The notes under the pieces are model-generated. The model saw only the letters and a list, made by a program, of their open reading frames with translations. It had not been told where the DNA came from and did no database searches. Below are positions 53,793 to 62,970 of a stretch of DNA of 64,000 nucleotides, piece after piece. The stretch is taken from NCBI GenBank assembly GCA_039028155.1, contig JBCCIS010000016.1:1-64000 (forward strand). The letters are read 5' to 3'. Origin of the DNA: Pseudomonadota bacterium. GTDB taxonomy: Bacteria; Pseudomonadota; Alphaproteobacteria; SP197. The position numbers were made by a program, and so were the translations under genes. The first letter of the stretch is position 1. Every line of letters begins with the position of its first letter.

Positions 53793-54686
53793 CTAAAAAC
53801 TCACCCAGTCCGGTTTGACCGGTGTCAGCGGCACGCCGTCGGCGATCAAGTCGTCACCCTTGTCGCGGGCTTCGTCCAGGCGGTCGGTGCGGATGAGTGC
53901 GATGCCGGTACGGCCATTGCCTGATCGAACTTCGCCGATCTCCGCCTTGCCGGCCATGATTGGCGTGCCGGCGGGCGGCAGGTCGCCGTCGACATCGATG
54001 CGGAACAGGCGCTTGCGGATCTTGCCCCGGTGTTTGGTGCGTGCGGTCAACTCCTGGCCGACGTAACAACCCTTGCTGAAATCGACGGCGTTCAGCTCTT
54101 CGAAATTGCTTTCCAGGATGAACGACTTGTCGATCAGCACGTCGCGCCCGGCTTCCGGTACGCCGAGCTCCAGGCGCAGCGCTTCGTAGTCATCGACCGT
54201 GCCGGCGGCGTCGCCAACGATGGCCGGCGTTTCACCCGCCGGATGGATCATGCGCACACCCAGCGCGGCAAGGCGCGGGTCGACATAGATCATCGAGGTG
54301 CCCCAGCGCCAGGCATTGCCGGCACCGGCATTCAGCTTGGCGCGCGCCGCCGCGCCGTCGCCGGTCAGGGCGGAAACGCTCAAGGCGTCGCTCAAGTCGG
54401 AAATCTCGACCTTGCTGCGGAGCTTGTAGAAGGTCAGGCGCTTGGCGAGATCGGCCAGGCGCTCTTTGTCGGTCTCCAGCAGATAGCCGCCGTCGCCGTC
54501 GTCGGCGATCAGGAAATCGAACAGGAACTTGCCCTGGGGTGTCAGCAGCGCCGCATAGATGGCGCGCGCCGGGTTCACCAGCTCGATGTCGTTGGTGATC
54601 AGTCCCTGCAGGAAGGCGGTGGCCTCCGGACCGGTCACGCCCAGCACGCCGCGCCCGGGCAGTGCAATCGTCTTGATAGCGGTCAT
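53793..54686 (-). CDS. ygfZ: Folate-binding YgfZ/GcvT-like protein (iron-sulfur cluster maintenance)
   Basis: About 297 residues. ATG 54686 is chosen over 54692 because GGAGAGGG lies at correct spacing; an opening to 54779 is Arg-rich and not family-like. It has the COG0354 signature KGCYVGQELTART with the conserved Cys, plus a GcvT-like folate fold (FLQGLITNDIELV, YAALLTPQGKFLFDF). YgfZ acts with tetrahydrofolate to maintain iron-sulfur proteins such as MiaB. It is divergent from the glycosyltransferase operon (110-bp gap). Confidence 0.9.
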   Translation of the reverse strand: MTAIKTIALPGRGVLGVTGPEATAFLQGLITNDIELVNPARAIYAALLTPQGKFLFDFLIADDGDGGYLLETDKERLADLAKRLTFYKLRSKVEISDLSDALSVSALTGDGAAARAKLNAGAGNAWRWGTSMIYVDPRLAALGVRMIHPAGETPAIVGDAAGTVDDYEALRLELGVPEAGRDVLIDKSFILESNFEELNAVDFSKGCYVGQELTARTKHRGKIRKRLFRIDVDGDLPPAGTPIMAGKAEIGEVRSGNGRTGIALIRTDRLDEARDKGDDLIADGVPLTPVKPDWVSF

Positions 54687-54796
54687 CGACATCCCTCTCC
54701 GTGTCGACCCATAAGGTGGTCGGCCAGGGCGGCCGTGACAAGTCAACGTTTTGTCGGCCTTGGACTTAGGCGCCAGCAAACCCTATAAACCGCGCC

Positions 54797-55822
54797 ATGG
54801 ATGTGGTTCTTATCGACGATTCCTTTGCCTTTGACGGCTATACCCCGCGCAACGATCCGCTGGGCGGGCCGGAGAAGGGGCTGGTCTATCTGGCCGAGGC
54901 GCTGGCGCGCAGGGGGCACGCGGTCACCGTCTATAACCGGTGCGAGCAGGCCATAACCTGTGCGGACGTCGCCTGGCGGCCGATCGATGACGGTCTGCCG
55001 GAGACCGCCGACCTGCTGATCGCACTGCGCCACGCCGAACTTCTGGATACGGTCGCGGCGCGCCACCGCATGCTGTGGTTGGTGACACCCGCCAGCATCC
55101 TGAAGCGCGCCGACGCGGCTGCGGCCATGGAGCGGCACCCGGCGACCCCATTACTGTTCATGGGCGCAACCCATCGCGCGACCTGGGACGGTCCGGACGA
55201 GCGCGCCAAGGTCGTGCTGCCGGGCGTGGCGCCGGCCTACCTCGAATCCGAGGCGCCGGCCGGATACTGGCCGTCACGCGCGATTGTCACGACCCATCCG
55301 CGCATGGACCTTGACTGGCTGATCGACCGCTGGACCGCGAAGATAGAGCCGTTGATCAAGGGTTCGGAGCTGCACATCTATTCCGGTTCGCTCTATGCCG
55401 GCAGCCAGGATCGCACCATGGACCCGTCTCTGCGGCCGCTGCTGGATCAGGCGCTGGCGGCCGCGGATCAGGGCGTCAAGGTGATGCGCCCGCTTGCCGA
55501 CCACGACATGGCGGAAGTCTATCGCCGCGCCCGCGTGCATCTCTATCCCGGTGCGGAACGCGAGGTCTACGCCTCGACGCTTGCGGAATCCCAGGCCGCC
55601 GGCCTGCCCGGTGTTGCGCGCCGGCTGGGTGCTGCCCAGGAACGCATCACCGATGGGCGCAGCGGTTTTCTGACACCTGACGATGAGGCCTTCGTCAATT
55701 GCGCTGTGCTGTGCCTGAAGGAAGACATCGTCTATCGCGGGCGCAGCAAGGACGCCATTCAGATGCAACGCGGCCGCACCTGGGACGATGCCGCCGCCGA
55801 GATCGAGGCGATGGCGGCGTGA
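54797..55822 (+). CDS. Glycosyltransferase (GT4-like), first gene of a glycosylation operon
   Basis: A 341-residue protein with a GT-B like layout: LGGPEKGLVYLAEALARRGH near the start (the usual 'GG-x-E' acceptor loop of GT4 enzymes) and a C-terminal ERVYAS-like EREVYASTLAESQAAGLPGV, where GT4 donors bind sugar nucleotide. The typical E-x7-E motif appears as EREVYASTLAE. It is probably cytosolic, adding a sugar to a lipid-linked acceptor of LPS or capsule. The gene is followed 31 bp later by a GT2 gene and then by overlapping GT4 and asparagine synthetase genes. Confidence 0.83.
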   Translation: MDVVLIDDSFAFDGYTPRNDPLGGPEKGLVYLAEALARRGHAVTVYNRCEQAITCADVAWRPIDDGLPETADLLIALRHAELLDTVAARHRMLWLVTPASILKRADAAAAMERHPATPLLFMGATHRATWDGPDERAKVVLPGVAPAYLESEAPAGYWPSRAIVTTHPRMDLDWLIDRWTAKIEPLIKGSELHIYSGSLYAGSQDRTMDPSLRPLLDQALAAADQGVKVMRPLADHDMAEVYRRARVHLYPGAEREVYASTLAESQAAGLPGVARRLGAAQERITDGRSGFLTPDDEAFVNCAVLCLKEDIVYRGRSKDAIQMQRGRTWDDAAAEIEAMAA

Positions 55823-55853
55823 TGCGCCAACCAGCCGCAGCAGCGTTCATCCG

Positions 55854-56609
55854 GTGAGCGTTCGCCTGAGCGCCGTTGTGGTGGCGCGCAACGAAGAGGC
55901 CCAACTTGAGGCCTGCCTTGCCTGCCTCGACTTCTGTGACGAGATCGTCGTCGTGCTGGATCGCAGCACCGATGATTCGGCGTCGATCGCACGGCGCCAC
56001 ACCGATCACGTGATCGAAGGCGCGTGGGAGATCGAAGGGCCGCGCCGCAACACCGGCCTGGACGCCGCGGCCGGTGACTGGATCCTGGAAGTCGATGCGG
56101 ACGAACGCGTGACGTCGGCGCTTGCCCAGGAGATCACGTCGGTCATCCAGACTGCCACCGCGCCCGCCCATTTCCTCGTGCCGTTCGACAATTATATCGG
56201 CGAGCGGCGCGTGCGTTATGGCTGGGGCGGATCGTGGGGCGTCAGCGCGGCGGTGCGTCTGTTTTCGCCGGGCGCCAAACGTTGGGGCGACGACCGCATA
56301 CATCCCTCGCTTGTTCTGACGGGGGAGAAGCGCTGGCTGAAAGAGCGCATGGATCATTATGTCGACCGCAACATCTCCGACATGATCCAGCGGCTCGACC
56401 GCTACACCACCGCCCGCGCGCAAGACCTGAGAGCGAGCGGCGACATCGGCACGCTTGCCGGCAACGTCCGTCGTTTCTACTCGCGTTTCTTCAAATGCTA
56501 CATCGCGCGCCAGGGATACCGGGAGGGCGGCTACGGTTTCCTGAACGCCACGTTCGCCGGGCTCTATCCGCTGATCTCGCACTTGAAGGCGCGGTTGGAG
56601 CGCGATTGA
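55854..56609 (+). CDS. Family 2 glycosyltransferase, LPS-core type
   Basis: About 251 residues from GTG 55854; the frame is open to 55788, but that part overlaps the upstream gene. It has GT-A fold motifs: LSAVVVARNEEAQLEACLAC near the N-terminus, DEIVVVLDRSTDDS, the metal-binding DxD in LEVDADERV, and RLFSPGAKRWGDDRIHPSL. This resembles WaaE/KdtX-type LPS core glucosyltransferases. Its TGA shares a base with the next ATG (56609), indicating coupled translation. Confidence 0.85.
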   Translation: MSVRLSAVVVARNEEAQLEACLACLDFCDEIVVVLDRSTDDSASIARRHTDHVIEGAWEIEGPRRNTGLDAAAGDWILEVDADERVTSALAQEITSVIQTATAPAHFLVPFDNYIGERRVRYGWGGSWGVSAAVRLFSPGAKRWGDDRIHPSLVLTGEKRWLKERMDHYVDRNISDMIQRLDRYTTARAQDLRASGDIGTLAGNVRRFYSRFFKCYIARQGYREGGYGFLNATFAGLYPLISHLKARLERD

Positions 56610-57631
56610 TGCGTCTTGTGCAGGCGATGGCGGGTGCGGAGGTCGGCGGCGCCGAGGCATTCTTCATGCGCCTGGTGCCCGGCCTGGCCGATGCCGGCCT
56701 TGAGCAGCGCGCGATCATCCGCCGCCACGACGTGCGTCAGGAAACCCTGAACCTCGCCGGGGTCGAAACCGTGGGCCTGCGTTTCGGCGGGCCGTTCGAC
56801 CTCTCGACGCGTTTCGCCTATGGCCGCGCGGTCAAAGAGTTTGCGCCCGATGCCGTGCTGACCTGGATGAATCGGGCGACCACGCTGTGCCCGCGCGGGT
56901 CCTATGTGCATCTGGCGCGGCTCGGCGGCTTCTATGATCTCAAGTACTACCGGCGCTGCGACCATCTGATCGGCAACACGCGAGGCATCTGCGATTACCT
57001 GATCGGTCAGGGCTGGCCCGCCGAGCGCACCCACTATCTGCCCAACTTCGTCGATGCCGACGAGCAGCCTCCCATCGACAAGGAGTCGATGCGCACCCCC
57101 GACGACATGAAAGTCGTGCTCGCCATGGGCCGGCTGCACCCTAACAAGGCATTCGACGTGCTGATTGAAGCCATGGCCGAGGTGCCGGATGCCATGCTTT
57201 GGCTGGCCGGCAGTGGTCCGCTTCAGACTCGTCTTGAGGACCACGTCCACACGTTGGGCCTGGAAGGCCGGGTCAGGTTTCTTGGCTGGCGCGATGATGG
57301 CGCCGCATTGATGGCGGCGGCCGATGTCCTGGTCTGCCCGTCGCGCCATGAACCCCTTGGCAATGTGGTTCTGGAGGGCTGGGCCCACCACCGGCCGGTG
57401 GTTGCCGCGGCTAGCCAGGGGCCGTCGGAACTGATCGAGGACGGTAAGACCGGCCTCCTGGTGCCGGTCGATCAAGCGCGGCCGCTCGCGGCGGCGATCA
57501 ACGCCTGCCTCACCGACCAGACGCTTGCCGCCGAGCTTGTCGAGGCGGGGTTTTCCACCTATCGCGAGACCTTCGCGCGCGATGTCGTTGTGCGCGACTA
57601 CATCGACCTGCTCAACACGGTGACCGCCTGA
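56609..57631 (+). CDS. Family 4 glycosyltransferase
   Basis: A 340-residue GT-B enzyme: MAGAEVGGAEAFFMRL acceptor loop, central HLIGNTRGICDYL and PNFVDADEQP, and a donor-binding half with VVLAMGRLHPNKAFDVLIEA, WLAGSGPLQTRLE and SRHEPLGNVVLEGWAHHRPV (E-x7-E motif). It probably transfers a hexose to an LPS or exopolysaccharide acceptor. Its start overlaps the GT2 stop (TGATG) and its stop overlaps the asparagine synthetase start (57629-57633), so three genes are chained by one-base overlaps. Confidence 0.9.
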   Translation: MRLVQAMAGAEVGGAEAFFMRLVPGLADAGLEQRAIIRRHDVRQETLNLAGVETVGLRFGGPFDLSTRFAYGRAVKEFAPDAVLTWMNRATTLCPRGSYVHLARLGGFYDLKYYRRCDHLIGNTRGICDYLIGQGWPAERTHYLPNFVDADEQPPIDKESMRTPDDMKVVLAMGRLHPNKAFDVLIEAMAEVPDAMLWLAGSGPLQTRLEDHVHTLGLEGRVRFLGWRDDGAALMAAADVLVCPSRHEPLGNVVLEGWAHHRPVVAAASQGPSELIEDGKTGLLVPVDQARPLAAAINACLTDQTLAAELVEAGFSTYRETFARDVVVRDYIDLLNTVTA

Positions 57632-59394
57632 TGTGCGGCCTGGCCGGTGTGCTCGCCCGTCCGGGTGAGGAGGTGCCCGAGGCAACCCTGGACGCGTTGT
57701 CCCGTGCGCTTGCCCATCGCGGTCCTGACGGCGAGGGGCGGTTCCGCAACGGCCCCCTTGCCATGGTCCATCGCCGTCTCGCGATCATCGACCTTGTCAC
57801 CGGCGATCAGCCGATGACGGGACCGAGCGGTGCGACGTTGATCGCCAATGCGGAGATCTACAATCACGTGGAGTGGCGGCGTGTCCTGTCGGAGGTCCGG
57901 TTCGCGACCCAGTCGGACTGCGAGGTTCCGCTGCATCTCTTCGAGCGCGACGGCGCCGACTTCACCAAGGGTCTGCGCGGCATGTACGCCATCGCGTTGT
58001 GGGACCGCGCGCAGGAACGGCTCTACCTGGCGCGCGACCCGTTTGGCATCAAACCGCTCTATGTCGCTGAGACCGCGATGGGGCTGGCCTTCGCGTCGGA
58101 GGCACAGGCGTTTGTCGCGTCCGGCCTGGTCGAGGCCGCCGTCAACGACGCCGCGCTGGGCGAGCTCCTGCAGATGCAGTTTACGACGGGCCGGCGCACC
58201 ATCTTCCAGCATGTGGAGCGAGTCCTGCCCGGTGAGACGATCGTCGTCGAACAGGGCCGCATCGTTGAACGCTTGCGCCGCTCCGCACTGCCCGAACTGG
58301 ACAGCGCCAATTGGGACGAGAAAGACGCCATGGAGCGTCTCGACGCCGCGTTGCTCGACAGCGTGCGGGTGCACGAACGCGCCGACGTGCCCTACGGCAT
58401 GTTTCTTTCCGGCGGCGTCGACAGCTCCACAGTGTTAGCGGCGATGGCGCGTCTCGATGACCGCCCGGTGCGTGCCTATACGGTCGGCTTCGACATTCCC
58501 CATGCGCGCGACGAACGCCGCCATGCCGCCGAGGTGGCGGCAGCCGCCGGTGCCGATCATGTCGAGGTGAGTTTCGGCGAGGACGACTTTTGGGCGCTGT
58601 TGCCCGACGTTGCCGCCGCGATGGATGACCCCGCCGCCGACTACGCGACGCTGCCAACCTACAAACTGGCGCGCCAGGCGGCGGAGGACGTGAAGGTCGT
58701 CTTGTCGGGCGAAGGCGGCGATGAACTCTTTGCCGGTTACGGGCGCTATCGCCGCATGCTGCGGCCCCGGCTGTTGGGTGGCGGCAAGTTGCGGCGCAAG
58801 GGCACGTTCGAAGGGCTCGAAGTTCTGTTCGACGGTCATGCCGGGTGGCGCATGGGGCTGGACGTGGCGGCGCAGGCCTTCAAAAAGCCGGGGCGCAGCG
58901 CGTTGCAGGTGGCGCAGGCCGTCGACATGGCGGACTGGCTGCCAAACGATCTCTTGACCAAGCTCGACCGCTGCCTGATGGCCCATGGTGTCGAAGGCCG
59001 GGTGCCGTTGCTCGACAACCACGTCGCCGATGTCGCGTGGCGCTTGCCGGACGCCATGAAGATCCGCAGACGCCAGGGCAAGTGGCTGCTGCGTTCCTGG
59101 CTCGATCGGGAATTGCCGGCCGCCGATGCGTTCTCGGCCAAACGCGGCTTCACCGTGCCGGTCGGTGAATGGATCGCCCGGCGCGGCGCGGAGATCGGCC
59201 ACTTGGTCGCCGCGCAACCGGCCATCGAGGCGATCGCCTATCCAGCGCAGGTCGTCAGGTTGTTCGAACAGGCAGCCAAGAAGCGATCAGGCTTTGCCGC
59301 GTGGACACTGCTCTTCTATGCACTGTGGCATGCCCGCCACATCGATGGCGTAGCGACTCAAGGATTGTCGGTGGAAGAAGCGCTTCGCGCCTGA
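57631..59394 (+). CDS. asnB: Glutamine-hydrolysing asparagine synthetase
   Basis: A 587-residue protein with N-terminal nucleophile Cys2 (MCGLAGVLARPG), class II glutaminase motifs (HRGPDGEG and HRRLAIIDLVTGDQPM), and the synthetase half with pyrophosphate loop GMFLSGGVDSSTV and GEGGDELFAGYGRYRR. It makes amide bonds from glutamine ammonia, either asparagine or a modified acid. Its place at the end of a glycosyltransferase operon with overlapping reading frames suggests that it amidates a surface sugar or lipid head group instead of serving general asparagine supply (inference). No catalytic residue is missing. Confidence 0.92.
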   Translation: MCGLAGVLARPGEEVPEATLDALSRALAHRGPDGEGRFRNGPLAMVHRRLAIIDLVTGDQPMTGPSGATLIANAEIYNHVEWRRVLSEVRFATQSDCEVPLHLFERDGADFTKGLRGMYAIALWDRAQERLYLARDPFGIKPLYVAETAMGLAFASEAQAFVASGLVEAAVNDAALGELLQMQFTTGRRTIFQHVERVLPGETIVVEQGRIVERLRRSALPELDSANWDEKDAMERLDAALLDSVRVHERADVPYGMFLSGGVDSSTVLAAMARLDDRPVRAYTVGFDIPHARDERRHAAEVAAAAGADHVEVSFGEDDFWALLPDVAAAMDDPAADYATLPTYKLARQAAEDVKVVLSGEGGDELFAGYGRYRRMLRPRLLGGGKLRRKGTFEGLEVLFDGHAGWRMGLDVAAQAFKKPGRSALQVAQAVDMADWLPNDLLTKLDRCLMAHGVEGRVPLLDNHVADVAWRLPDAMKIRRRQGKWLLRSWLDRELPAADAFSAKRGFTVPVGEWIARRGAEIGHLVAAQPAIEAIAYPAQVVRLFEQAAKKRSGFAAWTLLFYALWHARHIDGVATQGLSVEEALRA

Positions 59395-59412
59395 CGCGGA
59401 AGCCTTCTGATC

Positions 59413-60276
59413 TCAAACGGAAACTTCCTGACCTTCGCGGGCCAGCACGGTGCCCGGGTGATCGTGCGCCAGATGCTCTTCGCGTTGGTTCAAGACGTCG
59501 TCGTCGTCCTCGGGCGCGTGGCCGGAGAGAACCAGCTTCGAAACCTGGGCATCGGTCGCCAGCCGTGTCGCGGCGGTCCAGGCGCATTCCTTGGACTGAC
59601 CGTTGATCAAGGGCGGGCCGAAGATGATCATGTCGGCGTCGCCGGCAAACGCGACGATCGCCTCAACCGTGTCCTCGTCATCCAGGCATGCGCCCGCGAG
59701 GTAACACACCGAACGCCCGCCATAGGTCACACGGTACGCGGTGCCGGGCGGGCAGCCGTTGAGCTTGCTGGTCGCGATCGTGACGCCGTCGCCGATATCC
59801 AGATCGATGCCGTCGGTGAAATCGCGGAAGCTGAGGTCCGCGTTGAAGACATCCAAGGGGACCGGAAAGATCGGGTCGTTCATCAGGCCGCTCAGCACAT
59901 CCTTGATGCAGGTCTCCGGCTGCGCGTTACCGCACCACAGACGAAAGCTGTTGGCCGGGTTGAACGCGGCGGCGAAGAACGGCAGCCCGCAGATGTGATT
60001 GAAGCGCGTGGTGCTGAAAAAGAGATCGCCCGCCACCGGGGATCGCGCCATCAGATCCTTGCCGAGTGCGCGAATGCCGGTGCCGGCATCGAAAATGAGC
60101 AAGCGTCGGTTGCACCGCATTTCGATGCAAGGCGAGTTTCCGCCAAATCCCTGGGTCATCGCGCCAGGCGCGGGCAATCCGCCACGCACGCCCCAAAACG
60201 TGACCCTTATCTCGGAGTTCGGCAAGCTGTCCCCCCGGTCGTCTCGCAGCTCCTGGTTTAGTCGATCACGAAACAT
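59413..60276 (-). CDS. Metallo-beta-lactamase-fold protein with lost metal ligands (probable pseudoenzyme)
   Basis: A 287-residue protein. The beta-lactamase scaffold is clear: VTFWGVRGGLPAPG, LLIFDAGTGIRALG and CGLPFFAAAFNPANSF. The usual HxHxDH motif reads T89-T-R91-F-N93-H94. The next His (NHPGG) is NGCPPG, the bridging Asp region (TDTEH-like) is AGACLDDED and the late D/E motif is altered, so little if any metal can bind. It starts 9 bp after the Memo-AMMECR1 gene on the same strand, so both are expressed together. It may be a structural or regulatory partner of the AmmeMemoRadiSam system (inference). Confidence 0.8.
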   Translation of the reverse strand: MFRDRLNQELRDDRGDSLPNSEIRVTFWGVRGGLPAPGAMTQGFGGNSPCIEMRCNRRLLIFDAGTGIRALGKDLMARSPVAGDLFFSTTRFNHICGLPFFAAAFNPANSFRLWCGNAQPETCIKDVLSGLMNDPIFPVPLDVFNADLSFRDFTDGIDLDIGDGVTIATSKLNGCPPGTAYRVTYGGRSVCYLAGACLDDEDTVEAIVAFAGDADMIIFGPPLINGQSKECAWTAATRLATDAQVSKLVLSGHAPEDDDDVLNQREEHLAHDHPGTVLAREGQEVSV

Positions 60277-60285
60277 GGCGGGTGG

Positions 60286-61674
60286 CTAGTCGGCTCCAGC
60301 GATTTTTACGGCCCGGAAGGTATGGGCGTTTATCGACGGCGACCAGTGATCGGCGTTCCAACCGGCCTTTTCCTTCAGGTAGCGGACAAAGTCCCTAGGT
60401 TCGGTGAGGTTTTGCCAGACCGCCGGAAGGAAGATCGCGCGCTTTTGCCCGTCGTCCAGGATCAGCCCGTCGATGCCGGGCGTCAGTCGTTCGATCAGAT
60501 CGTCCTCGTCGTTCACGTTCAGTGCCTGGGGTGCGCTCAACAGCGCAATCTCGATCGTGAGGTCGCCGAACTCACATTCCTCGAGCGGGCGGAACCGGGG
60601 ATCGTGGAACGCCGACTTGTAGGCATTCACCGCGACATCCTGGGCGAGGGGACGGTGCGCCTCGGCCGATCCGATACAGCCACGCAGTTCCTCGGCCTTG
60701 CGCAGCGTGACAAAACTGGCGACAGCGCGCGTCAGTGCCGGCGGTGTGTCGTCCCACGGCCCATCCGGTTCTCGACCGGTGGAGAGACCGTGGCGAATGG
60801 CCTGCTCTGCCAGCCGCCTGAGCGCACGACGGTGACCAAGCGCGATGATCTCAAGTTTATGGACGGGATCGCGGACATCCGTCGCGGCCCACGAACCATA
60901 GCCGACCACCTGGTCGCGCCGGCCGCTGGTGTCGCCGGAGTTTCTGAGGTCGAGAACATCGACATTGATGAAGTGGCGGCGGCCAATTTCGAGCAGGCCC
61001 TTCAAGCCGACCCGCCCGCACGCGTGATCGTCGCCGATGGCGTCCGGCCGGCAACCGGTGATCGCGCTGGATGTCGCGGCATCGATGCGCCGGGCGGTGT
61101 GATAGTCCAGGAAGTGGGTGAGATCGGTGCTGATCACGATCAGCGTCTCCGGTCCACCCCAAAGGTGCGCCAAGGCCTCGGCGACTTCGCTTGGCGACGC
61201 GTCGCCGGTCACAACTGGTACCAGCGAGAAGTCACCGAGGATGCGCTGCAGGAAAGGCAGATGGATCTCCAGGCTGTGCTCGGGCACGTGGGCGGCATCC
61301 ATTGGCCGGACGAACGGCAGGCCCGTCAGGTGTCGTACGGCATCGCGATCGATCGGCACCGTTCCCAGCGGCGTGCGATAGGCGTCGGCGCCGCTGACCG
61401 CGAGGCCACGGAAGCCGACATGGTGCGACGGTCCGAACAGCACCACGCGACTGATGCGTTCGCCGATCGCCGCGACCTGGGCATAAGCGCTGCCTGCCAC
61501 GGTGCCGGAATAGCGATAACCCGCGTGCGGGGCGATCACCGCCTTCAGCCGATCCAGCCGTTCCGGTGCCAGTTTCTCGGCGCTGGCGATATAGTCGTCG
61601 ACCGCCATGACCAGCGCCCCGGCGTCGCCTGGATACCAGGTCCCGGCAAGCTGAGGTTCACGGATGCCTGTCAT
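60286..61674 (-). CDS. Memo-AMMECR1 fusion of the AmmeMemoRadiSam system
   Basis: About 462 residues from ATG 61674; a GTG three bases upstream is the alternative. Residues 1 to about 268 are a Memo domain (REPQLAGTWYPGD, VIAPHAGYRYSG, FGPSHHVGFRG, EHSLEIHLPFLQ), with histidines that bind copper or iron in relatives. Residues about 275-455 are an AMMECR1 domain with the invariant LRGCIGS motif (ELRGCIGSAEAHRP). The two normally separate proteins are fused. It is divergent from the radical-SAM partner gene across about 100 bp, and followed by the metal-less MBL-fold gene. The chemistry of this three-part system is unknown. Confidence 0.92.
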   Translation of the reverse strand: MTGIREPQLAGTWYPGDAGALVMAVDDYIASAEKLAPERLDRLKAVIAPHAGYRYSGTVAGSAYAQVAAIGERISRVVLFGPSHHVGFRGLAVSGADAYRTPLGTVPIDRDAVRHLTGLPFVRPMDAAHVPEHSLEIHLPFLQRILGDFSLVPVVTGDASPSEVAEALAHLWGGPETLIVISTDLTHFLDYHTARRIDAATSSAITGCRPDAIGDDHACGRVGLKGLLEIGRRHFINVDVLDLRNSGDTSGRRDQVVGYGSWAATDVRDPVHKLEIIALGHRRALRRLAEQAIRHGLSTGREPDGPWDDTPPALTRAVASFVTLRKAEELRGCIGSAEAHRPLAQDVAVNAYKSAFHDPRFRPLEECEFGDLTIEIALLSAPQALNVNDEDDLIERLTPGIDGLILDDGQKRAIFLPAVWQNLTEPRDFVRYLKEKAGWNADHWSPSINAHTFRAVKIAGAD

Positions 61675-61776
61675 CACCGCCGTCCGTCATGACATCGCGC
61701 AGGGCAATACCCACATAGACATAAGGTCATAGGTGGGAAGGCCGAGGCTCGGTTGCGAGCCCGGTCAAGCGTGAGG

Positions 61777-62922
61777 ATGCCGGATACCGCCGAAAAGACA
61801 CAGGGAAATGACACCTTTGGCGTGGTTCCCGGCCGCTTTTGGCATGGCCTGGACGATGGCCGGATCCAGTGCGATCTGTGCCCCCGGTTTTGCAGGCTGA
61901 GCGAGGGCCAGCGCGGCCTTTGTTTCGTCCGCCAGGCCCAGAAGGGCGGGATCGTTTTGACGACCCATGGCCGTTCCAGCGGCTATTGCATCGATCCCAT
62001 CGAGAAAAAACCGCTTAACCACTTTTTGCCGGGTACGCCGGTTCTGTCTTTTGGCACGGCAGGCTGCAATCTGGCCTGCAAGTTCTGCCAGAACTGGGAT
62101 ATCTCGAAATCCCGGGAAGTCGACACTCTGGCCGATCAGGCGCCACCGGAGCGGATCGCCGCCGTGGCGCGAGACCTGGGCTGCCGTTCGGTCGCCTTCA
62201 CCTACAACGATCCCGTCATCTTCCATGAATACGCGGTCGACGTGGCGCACGCCTGCCGCGCGGTAGGCGTCAAGACGGTGGCTGTCACGGCCGGTTACAT
62301 GATGCCGGAACCCAGAGCCGAGTTTTTCGCCGTCATGGACGCGGCCAATGTCGATCTGAAGGCCTTCACCGAGCGGTTCTACAAGAAGATCTGTGCCGGC
62401 GATCTGGCGCCGGTCCTGGAGACGCTCGAGTACCTTAAACACGAAACCGACGTGTGGTTCGAGTTGACGACACTGTTGATCCCCGGCGAAAACGATTCAG
62501 CCGACGAAATTGACGCCATGACCCGCTGGGTCGTCGACAAGCTTGGGCCGGATGTGCCCATGCACTTCACCGCCTTTCATCCTGACTACCGCATGCTGGA
62601 CAAGACGAACACGCCGCCCGCGACCTTGACCCGCGCGTGCCAGATCGCGATCGCAAACGGCGTGCGCTACGCTTACACCGGCAACGTGCACGATCGCGAC
62701 GGCGACACGACGGTTTGCCCATCCTGTAAGACGCCGCTGATCGGCCGCGACTGGTACGAACTCACCCACTGGGGTCTGCAACAGGGCGGCCATTGCGGCA
62801 ATTGCGGTACCGCCGTGGCAGGTGTCTTCGAACAGCAGCCGGGCACCTGGGGGCGCAAGCGCCAACCGGTACGCCTCAGCAACATCGGAACGACTTCGGG
62901 CAACACCCTCCAATCGCGTTGA
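61777..62922 (+). CDS. amrS: AmmeMemoRadiSam system radical SAM enzyme
   Basis: About 381 residues from ATG 61777; TTG 61753 and GTG 61771 are alternatives. The N-terminal Cys cluster is CDLCPRFCRL with GLCFVR, and then the radical SAM motif C97-x3-C101-x2-C104 in GTAGCNLACKFCQNWDIS. The C-terminal zinc-ribbon tail is CPSCKTPL with CGNCGTAVAG. The radical SAM cluster is complete. It works with Memo and AMMECR1 proteins in a widespread conserved set of unknown product. The last 300 bases have a decayed duplicate at 63518-63813. Confidence 0.92.
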   Translation: MPDTAEKTQGNDTFGVVPGRFWHGLDDGRIQCDLCPRFCRLSEGQRGLCFVRQAQKGGIVLTTHGRSSGYCIDPIEKKPLNHFLPGTPVLSFGTAGCNLACKFCQNWDISKSREVDTLADQAPPERIAAVARDLGCRSVAFTYNDPVIFHEYAVDVAHACRAVGVKTVAVTAGYMMPEPRAEFFAVMDAANVDLKAFTERFYKKICAGDLAPVLETLEYLKHETDVWFELTTLLIPGENDSADEIDAMTRWVVDKLGPDVPMHFTAFHPDYRMLDKTNTPPATLTRACQIAIANGVRYAYTGNVHDRDGDTTVCPSCKTPLIGRDWYELTHWGLQQGGHCGNCGTAVAGVFEQQPGTWGRKRQPVRLSNIGTTSGNTLQSR

Positions 62923-62970
62923 CTTCCGTGTATCATGCGAACCAGCACAAGTTGGAGGAGGGCTGGACAA

